From: Heterobasidion occidentale
Lineage: Eukaryota; Basidiomycota; Agaricomycetes; Russulales; Bondarzewiaceae
Direction of reading: 5' to 3'
NCBI GenBank assembly: GCA_039111635.1
Contig: JBCAQO010000001.1
Coordinates: 3,100,001 to 3,164,000 of the forward strand
Length of the DNA stretch: 64,000 bases
Shown in pieces: positions 47,680 to 58,559 of this stretch. Both the position numbers and the translations under genes were made by a program. The stretch's first letter is position 1. Each line of letters begins with the position of its first letter. Below the pieces are notes generated by a model that was given only the letters and a program-made list of their open reading frames with translations, was not told the DNA's origin and ran no database searches.

Positions 47680-49949
47680 AGTGAAAGACCTCAGAGCAAA
47701 ACCCCCATTGGACTGAAGTGGCGATCATCTGTCTGGTTTATAACGCTCGGTCGGTGTTTCTCGACACAGTGTGCCAATTTGAAGTTTGACTCTATGTCTT
47801 CATGCTCTCTGAATCTTGTATTACTTTTATTCAGTTGTAGGCATTGGTGCGTCATGTTTTCGGATATATTTCTGCTATCATTCAATGAGTGGAAATAGGA
47901 GTTGCTACGGACATGATCATCTACTCGATTGTCATTCCTGTCCTCCCATTCCACCTGGAACATCTTGGATACAGCGGCGTCTCAAGCTTGGTGGGATACC
48001 TATTGTTTGCATACGTATGTGGCTATATCTGGATTCTTTATCTTGTTAGTCAGTCTGATTTTTACTCCATAGTCGGGAGGCCTTGTTATATGTGTGTGTC
48101 TTAAACAGCCTTCGTTTGTTCAGATTAATGGTCAATCTACTTTCACAGCCACCCCGGTAATTGTTTGGATTTCTGAGCGTTGGACATCGCGGCAAGCACC
48201 CTTGATCAGTGGCTTGGTCGCGCTTATATGCTCTCAAGTGATGCTCATGGAAGCTCGAGCTTATTGGGTAATGGCAGTCGCTCGAGTCATCCAAGGAATA
48301 AGTTCCTCCATGGTGTGGACTGTCGGGCTCGCATTATTGTGAGTTTTGCTGATAATTTCTTTTATTGGTATTGTTTTCATGTGTTTCTAGATGCGATACT
48401 GCACCAGAACATTACCTTGGTCGTACGTCGCTCACAGTGCTGGATGAATGCTGAGCTTGTATACGAATTTCATATGACGTCGCTTAGAACAGCTCGGCCT
48501 TGCGACGTCGGGGCTGTCCTTAGGGTGACTTTACACTAGGTACACCTCCGAATATCCGCATTGCTTATGAATTTCTTACAGCCTCCTCATCGGTCCTCCC
48601 GTCGGTGGAGGATTATACGCACGATTTGGTTTCAGAGCACCATTCATATTCAGCATCACAATTACAGCCCTCGATTTGATCGGGCGTCTACTTATCATCG
48701 AGCGTAAAGATGCCCTTTCGTGGGGAACTGACCCTGCAGTCTGCATAATACCCGATGAAGAATCTCATCGAACCTCCACGAATAGCAATACTGCCTCTGT
48801 CAATGGTGCATCAAAGTCGAGCCCGAGCATAGACCATCCAGAGCTGTACAATGATGGCCTGACAGTCAGCTCCAGTAGTATCATAACTGCGATATCCGAA
48901 CCAGAACTTCGCCCGAGCATTGCAGCACACACCTCTGATAATTCTTCGGGACCAAAGACATCCCAAATGACGTCAATTCGGAGTCTTTTGATGTCTCCCA
49001 GAGCTTTGACAGCAATGGTCAACACGCTCATCCTTGGGTATGTTCTATTTGCGGCGTCGTGGCAGACCTGGATACCTCACTCATTTGCTACGCATCTCAT
49101 CAGGATGCTCTACAGTAGTCAAGAACCCGCTCTTCCCCTGCATCTCCAAGACGTTTGGGGTCTTGACTCATCCGGAGTCGGCCTCATTTTTATAGCAGCT
49201 GTTGTGCCCACTTTATTCTGTAGCACTAGCGTAATACATCGATGGGTGCATTTCTACCATTTATTTTTCAACAGCCACGCCAATTGCTGGATGGTTTGCG
49301 GATCGCAAAGGCGCTGAGTGGATAACTATATTATGCATGGCCTTCGCCTTGCCATTTTGGATTCTCATCATCATCGAGGCAAACTCCCTTTCTTCGTTGT
49401 AGCATTTTCTTTCGAAAGTGTGTCATTCTCTTGTTCCACAGCGAGGGTACTGATACATCTATTCTAAGACTTGTTCACGTCCGCCATGGTTGCCCCACTC
49501 ACAACTGAATTGGCTTTGGTGTCGAGAACGTGGAAGGTGTTGGCTGCAAGTCCTATTCATCGTTATGGTGAACGAATCATACTCAATTTGTATCTTTCAG
49601 ATGCGCATGTGTATGGTGCATATAACCTGGCATACGGGATCGGCTCATCCAGTCCGTCGTGTTCATATATGCACGAAAAGAGCATACTGATCTGTTAACA
49701 ACTCAACAGTCGGCCCAATTGTCGGCGGCCGTGTACGCATGTCCTTACCACCTCTCCTACACTGCACTATTCTTATTGAATTAATCATAGATTTACGAGC
49801 GTGCCAAGCAGGGCTGGATGGTATTAAGCCTCTTGGACGTCGGGATCCTCTCGTTGGCTATCATACTGGCCTTCAGCTTCACAGGGGAGCGGCCCCTTCT
49901 TTCCCGCCTCATATCCAGGTTTAGGAAAGAGAACAGGATACAGATTTAG
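47662..49949 (+). CDS. MFS transporter, drug:H+ antiporter / VMAT-like
   Basis: The first exon gives SKTPIGLKWRSSVWFITL and joins after a long intron (about 47750-47906) to GVATDMIIYSIVIPVLPFHL. Further segments are YSGVSSLVGYLLFAY, CTPVIVWISERWTSRQAPLI (loop 2-3), YWVMAVARVIQGISSSMVWT, VGPPVGGGLYARFGFRAPFI (motif C-like) and ITALDLIGRLLIIERKD. A long Ser-rich cytosolic loop follows (about 48740-48980), then LLMSPRALTAMVNTLILGY, GVGLIFIAAVVPTLF, AGWFADRKGAEW (second motif A), VYGAYNLAYGIGSSIGPIVG and WMVLSLLDVGILSLAIILAF. The stop is at 49947-49949. It has twelve predicted TMs and about ten introns. Substrate is unknown; export of small organic molecules or toxins is inferred. Divergent from the ABC exporter. 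Confidence 0.85.
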
Positions 49950-52156
49950 ACAATCAAGGACTTTGTAAGCTGTGTATGTTATACAGGAGCCGTTCTTGGG
50001 TGATCAAAAGCTAGGATTTGTTGAACTCAAACCGTACGCTCTGTGCACAATACAATGTAATCGAACGGTGTGGCGCTATATAGGCTCTCGAAAATGGCTC
50101 ATACTCGTCTGAAGGATCGGCTCGGCTCGGCTTCGGTGATCATATTTTTGGACCAAGTCACTGTGTTGATCATCGCTTGTGCGTAGGAGAGGGGTCTGCC
50201 GACGCGCTTTTGTGCCTGCGGGACATATGGCATCTGTCGGTGAGCTGAACGCAGAGGCAAGAGCGCTCCTGGGCGAGGTGTCCTGCCGCGAGGGATGGGG
50301 GCACCAGCGAGAGCAGAACAATGAGTCTCGTCGAGGGAGAAGGGCCGATTTCATCGACGCGGTGGCTAGTACGGAAGAGGGAAAGATACCGCTGTCATCG
50401 GCGCGCGCGCAGGCACAATACTGGCACCAAGAAGAGAACAAGGCCTTGCGTGTTGCATGGCTGATAGTTGGAGACCGTTTGCAGAGCCATGGTGATGAAG
50501 ATGGATGAACGAAGACGTCAGTAGTGAAACAAGCAGAAAGGTCGTCCGATCCACGTCAGTCGCTGGGGATTTTACAACAGCCGAGATTTTTAGAGCTGTC
50601 AACGATGCGTTTGGGGCCCCGCCTTATAAAATCGGAGTCGTCATGATGGGAAGGGTTGGAATTGGGAGCGACGGGGAGTTGCGCTGATGGTGTGCCCTGA
50701 AAAGTCCCGAGCGAACACAGATTCTGGGTACTGCAAAGATGATTGTATACATCATGATAAAGCGTGTCGACAGTGACTACCCGTTTTGCCTCTCGGGGAC
50801 CTAGAAAACAAGCCGGTATACAGAACATCCCACCTACCGCTAAGCCCTCTGTACTGTGAAGACATGCTCTGTATGGCTCAAACATCACCTGCGATGAAAA
50901 TGTTGAGGACTGCAAATCCTAGTCGGTATCATGATATCAGAGAGGATATAAAAGGCTCGACTTTGACGTGCCTCGTGAGATCATCAGGATGACTGCGACA
51001 TCCCTGTGCAACCTTGAACAAATCTGGGTCCGCGAAAGAAAAAATGAGCTGGAGGACGCAGAGTGAGGCTTGGTGAAATGTTATGGAGCTGTAACCTGCT
51101 GTGAGATGATGGCTCCTGCGTGTCATGAAACAACGAGGCTTTGCTTCACATCAAGCCCACGGCGATGAAAGCGATTAGTATTTAAAGCAATCCGTTGGCT
51201 GATATTGCATGCTGTGACTTGAAACCACGCACATCAAAGGATGGAACAACCAGGGTATTGATACTCACTTTTGCCTATGCATCGCAAGGACCTAAAGTTA
51301 CTAACGGTTCATGATTCGGGACAGTCGCATCCTAATCACAGTCGTCATGTAGGTGGGTCGTGTACTGCTGTGTACCGTTGGTGGTTCAAGGGATACTAGC
51401 ACTGTACTACCATAGTATGCATCATTTCTTGAATGACGGCGGCCCGATGTGAGCCGAGGTTTCGCTTAGCCACGCTCCCAAAATCAATCCGTTGTACATG
51501 GCCAGTATGAGCTCCGTTCGCGACTCCGTCAAGCTATATCGTGCATAGGACCGCAATCTTGATGCAGACAACATGGTGTCCATCATATACACCACTCGAC
51601 TAAGAGCTCAATTCATTGGCCAAATTATGCTTTGCTGGACGGCAGAAACTCGATTCGATGGTGCCTCAGATCTTCAGCCTAGAACACAGCAATGTTGCTG
51701 CGGAACGCGGGTAACAGATGGGATGGGACCGCACGTCAGCCCATCGGTGTACTCCGAGGATCCATAATGGCACTCATGGGTACATCATGGCCATCTTTGG
51801 AGTTGCTGACTCGAAGCGAACAGGTTTCAGTCACAGTGATAGTAGTAACCCACTATCGTGTCGCGGGACTACCCATACAAAAGATATATAAGGATCCTGG
51901 TGGACCTCGTATCTTGGGAACACAACAGACTGCTCAGGGATGAGGTGTGGTACTCACTGCGGGTCATTTTGATAGCCATTCTGAATTCTACTATGGTCTA
52001 GTTGCTCGCGAGATGACCTCGAGGTAGAACGTGGATAAAGCATTCCTTTTAGCGCTATGTGAGTCTCTTTGTTCTCTCGACCAATCACATCTTGAGTAAC
52101 ACCTGCCTCCGAGCAGCAGACATCTTCCCCAGCCCCACTCCTCTCATCCTTCCCAA
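49950..52156. other. 2.2-kb gene-poor stretch
   Basis: No convincing gene. From 50100 to 50690 three or more frames on both strands are open (for example 50221-50508 plus and 50505-50687 plus), but none has a domain or introns. TATA-like boxes occur at 50622-50627 (plus), 50947-50954 (GGATATAAAAGG) and 51885-51893. A 25-codon ORF begins at 50987 behind the second. The third is placed for the gene at 52157. Most of 51130-51880 shows nothing recognisable. Confidence 0.4.
51884..51893 (+). promoter_or_regulatory. TATA box upstream of the 52157 gene
   Basis: AGATATATAAGG is a strong TATA element about 265 bp before the ATG at 52157. The intervening sequence has a CT-rich part (52050-52150) typical of fungal leaders and could include a 5'-UTR intron. 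Confidence 0.35.
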
Positions 52157-52621
52157 ATGTATCAAAATCCCGACGGAACCCCGTCCTCTCCGACATACAC
52201 TACTCTATTGATCACAAAAGAGTCATCTCAAGCCGAGCAGCAACCAGCGTCTCCAACTGTGTCTGCTGGCACAGACCAGGCGGAGCGACGCTCACTAGCC
52301 CTTGTCCCCATCCGTCGTCCACCAGAATCAGAGCCGCCATCCCCTTCTGTTCCGGAGAACAGATTTCGCACGTTCTATCAGCAAATCACCCACCTTCGAT
52401 GGCCTTGGAAGAGAGCGGACGTGCCATCACAGGACGATGCTGCAGAGACTCGGCATGTGGCCGGTTCACCCGAGCCAGCCCCTCAACCAACCATCCAACC
52501 GACTTCTGAAATGTACAGCGACACCCATTCTAACGCATGTACTCATTTCAGGTGGTGGTTTCGGAAACGACATGTTAGACGTGTGGAGCGCGTGCAGCGG
52601 GACATTGTAGATCTCGAATGA
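52157..52621 (+). CDS. Small Pro/Ser-rich hypothetical protein
   Basis: The ATG at 52157 opens MYQNPDGTPSSPTYTTLLIT. A Gln/Pro/Glu-rich region follows, then a short basic-aromatic patch, FRTFYQQITHLRWPWKRAD, and a C-terminus rich in Arg, RKRHVRRVERVQRDIVDLE. The frame is open without splicing. However, a 39-nt segment at 52513-52551 (GTACAG, TCTAACG branch-like site, TTTCAG) looks like an intron and its removal keeps the frame, giving SEMWWFRKRHVRR. The product is about 140 or 154 residues. Function unknown. No signal peptide or TM. Confidence 0.5.
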   Translation: MYQNPDGTPSSPTYTTLLITKESSQAEQQPASPTVSAGTDQAERRSLALVPIRRPPESEPPSPSVPENRFRTFYQQITHLRWPWKRADVPSQDDAAETRHVAGSPEPAPQPTIQPTSEMYSDTHSNACTHFRWWFRKRHVRRVERVQRDIVDLE

Positions 52622-53100
52622 TCATGATGAACTTATAAAGGACTTGGTCAAGCTTTGATAGTATCCTACCTACTTTTGTATCTCTAGAGGACAGCCACAT
52701 TTGGATTTATTCATGATTCATTCGCATCTTGCTCTACGGACAGAAGACATGGAATGTTGACGCCCTTGATTCTTCATGCAGAACCCTCTATTAATTATCA
52801 GACCGCGCGAGCGAGATGTGACTGACACCACCACTGTTCTAATCTGTGACCCGACAAGAGCCACTGCTCCATCCTCTCTCCCAGAGAGTATATATTGCTC
52901 ATTATTTCGAGCGAACAAGTGAGAGATAAAGCACTCTCTAAGAGATCAGTATCTCGAATATAGATGAATACATCAGTAGGCATCGCAACAGAACCCCTTT
53001 GCATTGCCATCTCGAACATTGATCAGCTTCCCAATTTTCATCTCACTAATTTCCCAATAGCAGGATGCTCATATAGAAATGATCTCTGCGATCTCCTGGA

Positions 53101-54514
53101 CTATATAGCTCTCCCTGTCAATGGGGCTTGCTCCACTCGCGCAGAGTCATCCCCGGTATCAATGTCCTCGTATGCGGGCGGTGCCTCCACATCCTCTGTA
53201 GCAGCTGCATTCTCGTTTCGTGGATGAGGCAGTTTTCGCGTGGAGACTCCAGGAGGGCGTCGTCGCGAACGCGATGGAAGTGATGCTGTGGACGCTGAAG
53301 TTGACGTCGGGCTCGTTAATGACGAATCCGTGAGTGTGGCGACGGTTCGTGCACTGGGTACACTCCACGACGTGGAGTCAGCAGCAGAATGGCCTCTGCC
53401 ATGACGCGAGCCTGACTGGACGATGGTGGAAGAGATGTCAGCATATGTGGAAGTGGATGGGCGAGGGAGTGCCGATGGGCCCGACGTAGAAATGTAGGTA
53501 TCTGGGAGGATTGGGTCGACGCGGAACGGGTTGTCAAGATACGGCCTGGAGAGAGGTGCTTGCGACATCAATCGCGTTGGATGGGTGCTTTCGCTGGCTA
53601 GCAGGTTCACGGTGTTTCGAGAGTATTGCTGTCGTCTTCGGCGACGAAGACACAAGAGAAATCCTCCAAGGGCAAGGATGAATGTGAGTCCGCCAACAAC
53701 TCCACCAATGATCGGTGCGTAGTTAACAGATTTGGAAGGATTCGAAGTGCCTGCAGGGAACGTAGTGCTTGAGGGCAATGGAAAAGTAAAGGTGCTTGAT
53801 ACACTCTGGCCATCATCCTGACTTTGATCCAACTACGATCAGCGGACGCTCATACGACAAGTAAACCTGTTCACCCAAGGGTGAGGCTACTTACCTGTAC
53901 ATGACCTTGTCTAGCAGCAACAACGACTTCAAACCACCAAGTCGACCATTCTGTATCGTCAGATTGTGGAGCCCATTTGGGAGGGACTCGTTCACAAATA
54001 TAGGGATATTATAATCATAGACAGTGCTGCCAGTAGGCTGTAGCTGGAATTGCCCTACAACTTGACTGTCAATGAAAAATTGCAGGTCGGCGTTCGCGTT
54101 GGGTGAGGAAGCGGTGTGTGCGAGGATGCCGAAAACATAGATTGCGGTGCCTGGTCATGTTGGATATACTTTAGCTTAGATTCAAACAACCGGAAGTCAT
54201 AACGCACCAGTAAACGAAACATATGCATAAGTCACTGTATTGCCCATAGCTGGATTATAGGAAGAATCATGCCAAGTACCATCGAATGCCTGTGTTGGAT
54301 CCGGATGCGCAGTGCATGCGCTGCAAGCCTCCGCAGAGGGATGCCAAAAAGTGGAGTTGGGTAGATACTGAATCAGCGCGCCGGTCACTGGATCTTTGCC
54401 TGAGTCGTCAATCGTAATATTGAAGAGTTTTGCAGCTGTACAAGAGAAACGAAGAAGGAATGAAAGCACGAAGCAAAAGCGCGCTGCCAACGGTGGTAGC
54501 CCAAGGAAAGACAT
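53101..54514 (-). CDS. Single-pass membrane protein with PPxY tail, copy 1 (intact)
   Basis: The start at 54514 gives a signal peptide, MSFLGLPPLAARFCFVLSFL, then the ectodomain: AKLFNITIDDSGKDPVTGAL, FWHPSAEACSACTAHPDPTQ, AFDGTWHDSSYNPAMGNTVT. Exon 2 reads LQFFIDSQVVGQFQLQPTGS and LPNGLHNLTIQNGRLGG, a beta-sandwich-like segment with sugar-binding flavour and N-glycosylation sites. Exon 3 has a TM helix, APIIGGVVGGLTFILALGGF, then an Arg-rich stop-transfer and a Ser-rich tail with VEAPPAYEDIDTGDDS. This architecture is common in expanded Agaricomycete families annotated only as hypothetical transmembrane proteins. PPAY is a PPxY-type ligand for WW domains such as those of Rsp5, so ubiquitin-dependent turnover is inferred. 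Introns lie at about 54152-54208 and 53835-53895. Confidence 0.85.
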
Positions 54515-55109
54515 AAATAAGTCAATGTTGGGAGCAAACGTTGACGGTAAACAAAATGACTGTGGAAGTGGCCACCTGGGACTTCGATGAGCACATCGAG
54601 GGAGGAAAGAAAGCAGAGAGAAGGCGGCTAGTATATATGAGATCAGATGAATAGCAGTGCGCGCATCAGATGCAGCCAAGATGGTATGCGTATGAGCAAG
54701 TCTGGCACGCGCGCTCAGTACGTCGCGACGTGCGGTGTAGGAAGCATCGGTAACTTGGGTTTCGGATGTGGGAGCAATTGGACGTATTAGACGTACGTGT
54801 AGTTGATAGCATCTGAGAAGGAAAGAGAGATGCCATCAGCAAAATGTCTCAAAATTAATAAAGCATGGCAAGGCCTGCAGGTTGACGGATCGGGATCGGT
54901 GTCATCGACGATCACAAGTGAGAAATAAAGCAATATCCAAAAGAGCAGTGCCATATCACAAAAATATAGATAAACACATCAATAAACATTCCTTTGCATC
55001 GCGCACGCACGACATTATCTCTAATGCAGCTAACATCTTGAACAATGATCAGCTTCCTAATTTTGATCTCAGGATACTCATAAAGGAGTGATCTCTGCGA
55101 TCTCCTAAA

Positions 55110-56370
55110 CTATATAGCTCTCCCTGTCAATGGGGCTTGCTCCACTCGCGCAGAGTCATCCCCGGTATAGATGTCCTTGTATGCGGGCGGTGCCTCCACA
55201 TCCTCTGTAGCAGCTGCATTCTCGTTTCGTGGATGAGGCCGTTCCCGCGTGGAGACTCCAGGAGGGCGTCGTCGCGAACGCGATGGAAATGATGCTGTGG
55301 ACGCTGAAGGTGATGTCGGGCTCGTTAATGACGAATCCGTGAGTGTGGCGACGGTTCGTGCACTGGGTACACTCCACGACGTGGAGTCAGCAGCAGAATG
55401 GCCTCTGCCATGACGCGAGCCTGACTGGACGATGGTGGAAGAGATGTCAGCATATGTGGAAGTGGATGGGCGAGGGAGTGCCGATGGGCCCGACGTAGAA
55501 ATGTAGGTATCTGGGAGGATTGGGTCGACGCGGAACGAGTTGTCAAGATACGGCCTGGAGAGAGGTGCTTGCGACATCAATCGCGTGGAAGAATCAGTAC
55601 TTGGATGGGTGCTTTCGCTGGCTAGCAGGTTCACGGTGTTTCGAGAGTATTGCTGTCGTCTTCGGCGACGAAGGAACAAGAGTCCTCCAAGGGCAAGGAT
55701 GAATACGAGTCCGCCAACAACTCCACCAATGATCGGTGCGCAGCTCATTGAGTTAGGAGTTTTTGAAGTGCCTGCAGGGAACGTAGAAGTGCTGACGGGC
55801 GATGTAAAAGCAACGGCGCTTGATACAGTCTCGCCGTCATCCTGACTTCAATCCAATTACAGTCAGCGGACGCTCATGACGTAGTTAAAGCTGTCCACCT
55901 CAAGGCTGAGGCTACTTACCTGTACACGATCTTGTCTAGCAGCAACAAGGTCTTCAAACCACCAATTCGCCCGTTCTGTATTGTCAAATTGTGGAGCCCA
56001 TTTGGAAGGGACTCGTTCACGTATACACTGACATTGTAATCATAGACAGTGCTGCCAGTAGGCTGTAGCTGGAACTGCCCTACGACTTCGCTGTCGATGA
56101 TAAACTGTAGATCGGTGTTCCCGTCGGGTGCGATAGAGGTATGTGCGATGATACAGAAAACATAGACAGCGGTACCTGGCCGTGAACATACTTCAGCTTA
56201 GATTCATCCAGCTGTACGTAGAAACCATGCATGACGTACCAGTAAATGGAATATATGCAGCGGTCACTGTATTACCCAAGTTTGGATCAAAAGTAGAATC
56301 ATGCCAAGTGCCATCAAATGCTAGTGTCGGATCTAGGTGCGCATTGCAATCGCGGCAATCGTCTGCAGCG
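55110..56370 (-). pseudogene. Single-pass membrane protein, copy 2, 5'-truncated
   Basis: Exon 3 (55845-55110) is almost identical to copy 1 over the Ser-rich tail (55156-55546 against 53159-53537). It differs by an extra TDSS and by EAPPAYKDIY in place of EAPPAYEDID. Exon 2 (about 56175-55924) reads LQFIIDSEVVGQFQLQPTGS and LPNGLHNLTIQNGRIGG. Exon 1 survives only from CRDCNAHLDPTLAFDGTWHD onward. The signal peptide and first about 45 residues are missing, because at about 56370 the sequence changes to the 3' end of copy 3. An ATG at 56384 would lie in copy 3-derived sequence and gives no signal peptide, so the product, if made, could not be secreted normally. Confidence 0.75.
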
Positions 56371-57532
56371 TGGCTTGCTCCCATCGCGCAGAGTTGTTCC
56401 TGTTATCAATGTCCTCGTATGCGGGCGGCGCCTCTGAATTCTCTGTGGCAGCATCAATCTCATTCCGTAGGCGAGGCCATTTGCGCGTGAATACTTGCAG
56501 CGGCCGTTGTCGCGGAGGCGATGGAAGTGATACTGCGGGCATCGAGGTAGATGCCGGGCTCGCGCCGCTTTGCGCGCTGGGTCTATATGTGTCTGACGCG
56601 GACGGCCAGGAACTTGAAATAGCGGGACTCCGCAACACGGAGTCGTTAGTGGGATGCCCTTCGCCATGATCTGAGCCTGAATGAATGGTGGAGGGAATCG
56701 TAAGAGGTATGGGAGCATCTGCAGATGTGGATGGGCGAAGAAGCTTCGAGGGGCCCGGTGGAGTTGGGTAGGTGTCTGGGAGGATTGGTCAATGCGGAAC
56801 GGGTCGGAAAGGGATGGCCTAGAGAGAGGTGCATGGGACATTAATCGTGAGGAGGAACCAGAGCTTGGATCTGGGCCTTCGGCAACCGGTAAATTGCCGG
56901 TGTTTCGAGAGTATGGCTGTCGTATTCGGCGACAGAGAAAAATGAAGAGTCCTCCAAGGGCGAGGATGAATGCGAGTCCGCCAACAACTCCACCAATGAT
57001 AGGTGCGTGGCTGACGGATTTAGAAGTATTCGAAACGACCGAAGCGAAAGTGCTTGTGGGCGATGTAGAACCGACGGTGCTTGATACAACCTGGCCATCA
57101 TCCTGACTTCAATCCGACTGCGATCAGCGAATGCTCGTGACTTGTGTAAACCTGTCGAACCCAAGATTCAGACTACGTACCTGTACATGATCTTGTCTAG
57201 CAATATCAAAGAAAATAAACCACCAATCCGACCATTCTGTATCGTGAGATTGTGGAGCCCATTTGGAAGGAATTCGTTCACGTATACAGGGTCATTACAG
57301 TCGTAGATGGTGCTGCCAGTGGGCTGTAGTCGGTATTTTCCTACAGGTTGGCTGTCAATGAAGAACTGCAGATCGGTGTTCCCATCAGGTGAGGAAGAGG
57401 TGTGTGCGATGATGCAATATATATATTGCGGTGCCTGGTCATGAAGGACATCTGGCTTAGATTCAAACAACCGGAAGTAACAATCACACATGACGCACCA
57501 GTAAATGGAACATATGCATAAGTCACTGTATT

Positions 57533-57540
57533 GCTCGAAG
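57533..57540 (+). repeat. Target site duplication, left
   Basis: GCTCGAAG directly precedes the left TIR. The same 8 bases follow the right TIR, as expected from a staggered cut at insertion. Confidence 0.9.
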
Positions 57541-57558
57541 TAGGGTTCCGTGAGTAAT
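57541..57558 (+). repeat. Left terminal inverted repeat
   Basis: TAGGGTTCCGTGAGTAAT, 18 bp. It also forms part of a small palindrome with the next bases (CCGTGAGTAATTCACGG). Confidence 0.9.
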
Positions 57559-57559
57559 T

Positions 57560-57716
57560 CACGGACAGTTGTTAACAAATGTTAATAACATTTGCCTCTC
57601 CGAGGAATTTCTAACATGAGTTAATAACAGATTAATAACAATTGTATATAAAGTGTTATTAACATGTTAAAAACCGATTTATTTACATGTTAATAAAGAA
57701 AGTGGTGTTAATAACA
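57560..57716. repeat. Left subterminal TTAATAAC array
   Basis: GTTAATAAC or its inverse GTTATTAAC, with close variants, occurs at about 57581, 57620, 57632, 57655, 57689 and 57707. Arrays of short subterminal motifs are the transposase-binding sites of hAT elements. A matching, smaller array lies inside the right end. Confidence 0.7.
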
Positions 57717-57887
57717 AGAAGTCACCAGCTCCAGTCAATCTCGGAGCTGGGAATGGAAGGGGGAGCTTCAGGGGGGGGTGGGGGGCTCGTGGCAGTGTAC
57801 CTAGGAGTATCAGATAGCAGATCTGCGAAGGCCTCCTCACGGATTGCGAACTCCTGCACGATTGAGTGCAGAAGCCCGGCACGGGGG

Positions 57888-58226
57888 TCAACTCTGTCGG
57901 CCATCCGTGTCGTCGTCCGAGTCGTCCGAGTCGTCGTCAGAATCGGAGCGCGTCCAAGGTGAAGGTGGCAGTGTCCACCATGTCAGCGGTGCCCTCGGGT
58001 GATGAATGAGAGACGGCAGCCTTGAGATTGTCTTCAAGATTGCGGAACTTGATGGTCGGGCGCTTTTTTGGCACTTTGTCTTCGGTCTATAGAACAGATG
58101 AGCCGCAGCATGGGAAAGAGAGGGATGTACATACCGCATGGGTGCCATAGGAGGTATTCCCAATAGCAGGTGATGCAGTTCCGCGAGAACAGTCTCAAAG
58201 CTGACGTCGTTTGACTCGTGGGACAT
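57888..58226 (-). pseudogene. Relict ORF inside the hAT-like element
   Basis: An ATG at 58226 opens MSHESNDVSFETVLAELHHL. A possible 48-nt intron (GTATGT...CTATAG, about 58138-58091) preserves frame and leads to a Ser/Pro-rich part ending in an acidic run, SDSDDDSDDSDDDTDG. The adjacent frame over the same exon reads KVPKKRPTIKFRNLEDNLKA, which looks more protein-like. A third frame further on (57904-57722) gives LLHSIVQEFAIREEAFADLL before a Pro-run. Protein-like stretches spread over three frames suggest a decayed cargo gene or transposon protein. No family could be assigned. Confidence 0.4.
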
Positions 58227-58434
58227 GGCGCGAGCGGGGGGAATGGGTAACGGAATGTCCAGAGCGGGAACCGATGCAGTCCGAGACTCTGCACTCCCGG
58301 ACAAAATTATTATTTTGCAGGGAAGACATAATTGTACAGCCACAACCTTCAATATTTCCACCTGGCCCTTGCCCAAATATGTACATTTCAATGTAAATTC
58401 AAATGCTGATCATTATATACAATTTTGAACATTA

Positions 58435-58531
58435 TTGACATTATTAACATCGACATTGTGCCCCCCTGGAGGGGGCCTGTTAATAACAGTGTTAATAACA
58501 ATGTTAATAACATAAGTTATTAACATGTTAG
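58435..58531. repeat. Right subterminal TTAATAAC array
   Basis: The motif GTTAATAAC/GTTATTAAC is repeated at about 58440, 58480, 58491, 58503 and 58515, just inside the right TIR and in the same style as the left array. Confidence 0.7.
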
Positions 58532-58541
58532 CAATTCAGGG

Positions 58542-58559
58542 ATTACTCACGGAACCCTA
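58542..58559 (-). repeat. Right terminal inverted repeat
   Basis: ATTACTCACGGAACCCTA is the exact reverse complement of the left terminal 18 bp. Identity stops inward of this. Confidence 0.9.

Larger units (their letters stand above)
57541..58559. mobile_element. hAT-like non-autonomous DNA transposon
   Basis: The element is 1019 bp long. Its left end reads TAGGGTTCCGTGAGTAAT and its right end is the exact inverse of those 18 bases. The flanks carry a direct repeat, GCTCGAAG, at 57533-57540 and 58560-58567. Paralogous copies show no insertion at this place, so the boundaries are certain. An 8-bp target duplication with TIRs starting TAGGG is characteristic of the hAT superfamily. Both ends are AT-rich with many TTAATAAC repeats; the centre is GC-richer and holds short minus-strand ORFs. 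No RNase-H-like hAT transposase or BED finger is seen, so it would need a transposase from elsewhere. Confidence 0.88.

Noticed and set aside
50076..50687. Gene in the open frames at 50.1-50.7 kb
   Set aside because: At least three frames on both strands are open and none has a domain or consistent introns, so no coding gene can be chosen.
56314..56841. 175-aa minus-strand ORF in copy 3 as a separate protein
   Set aside because: It is the frameshifted reading of the copy 3 tail created by the 1-nt deletion near 56787.
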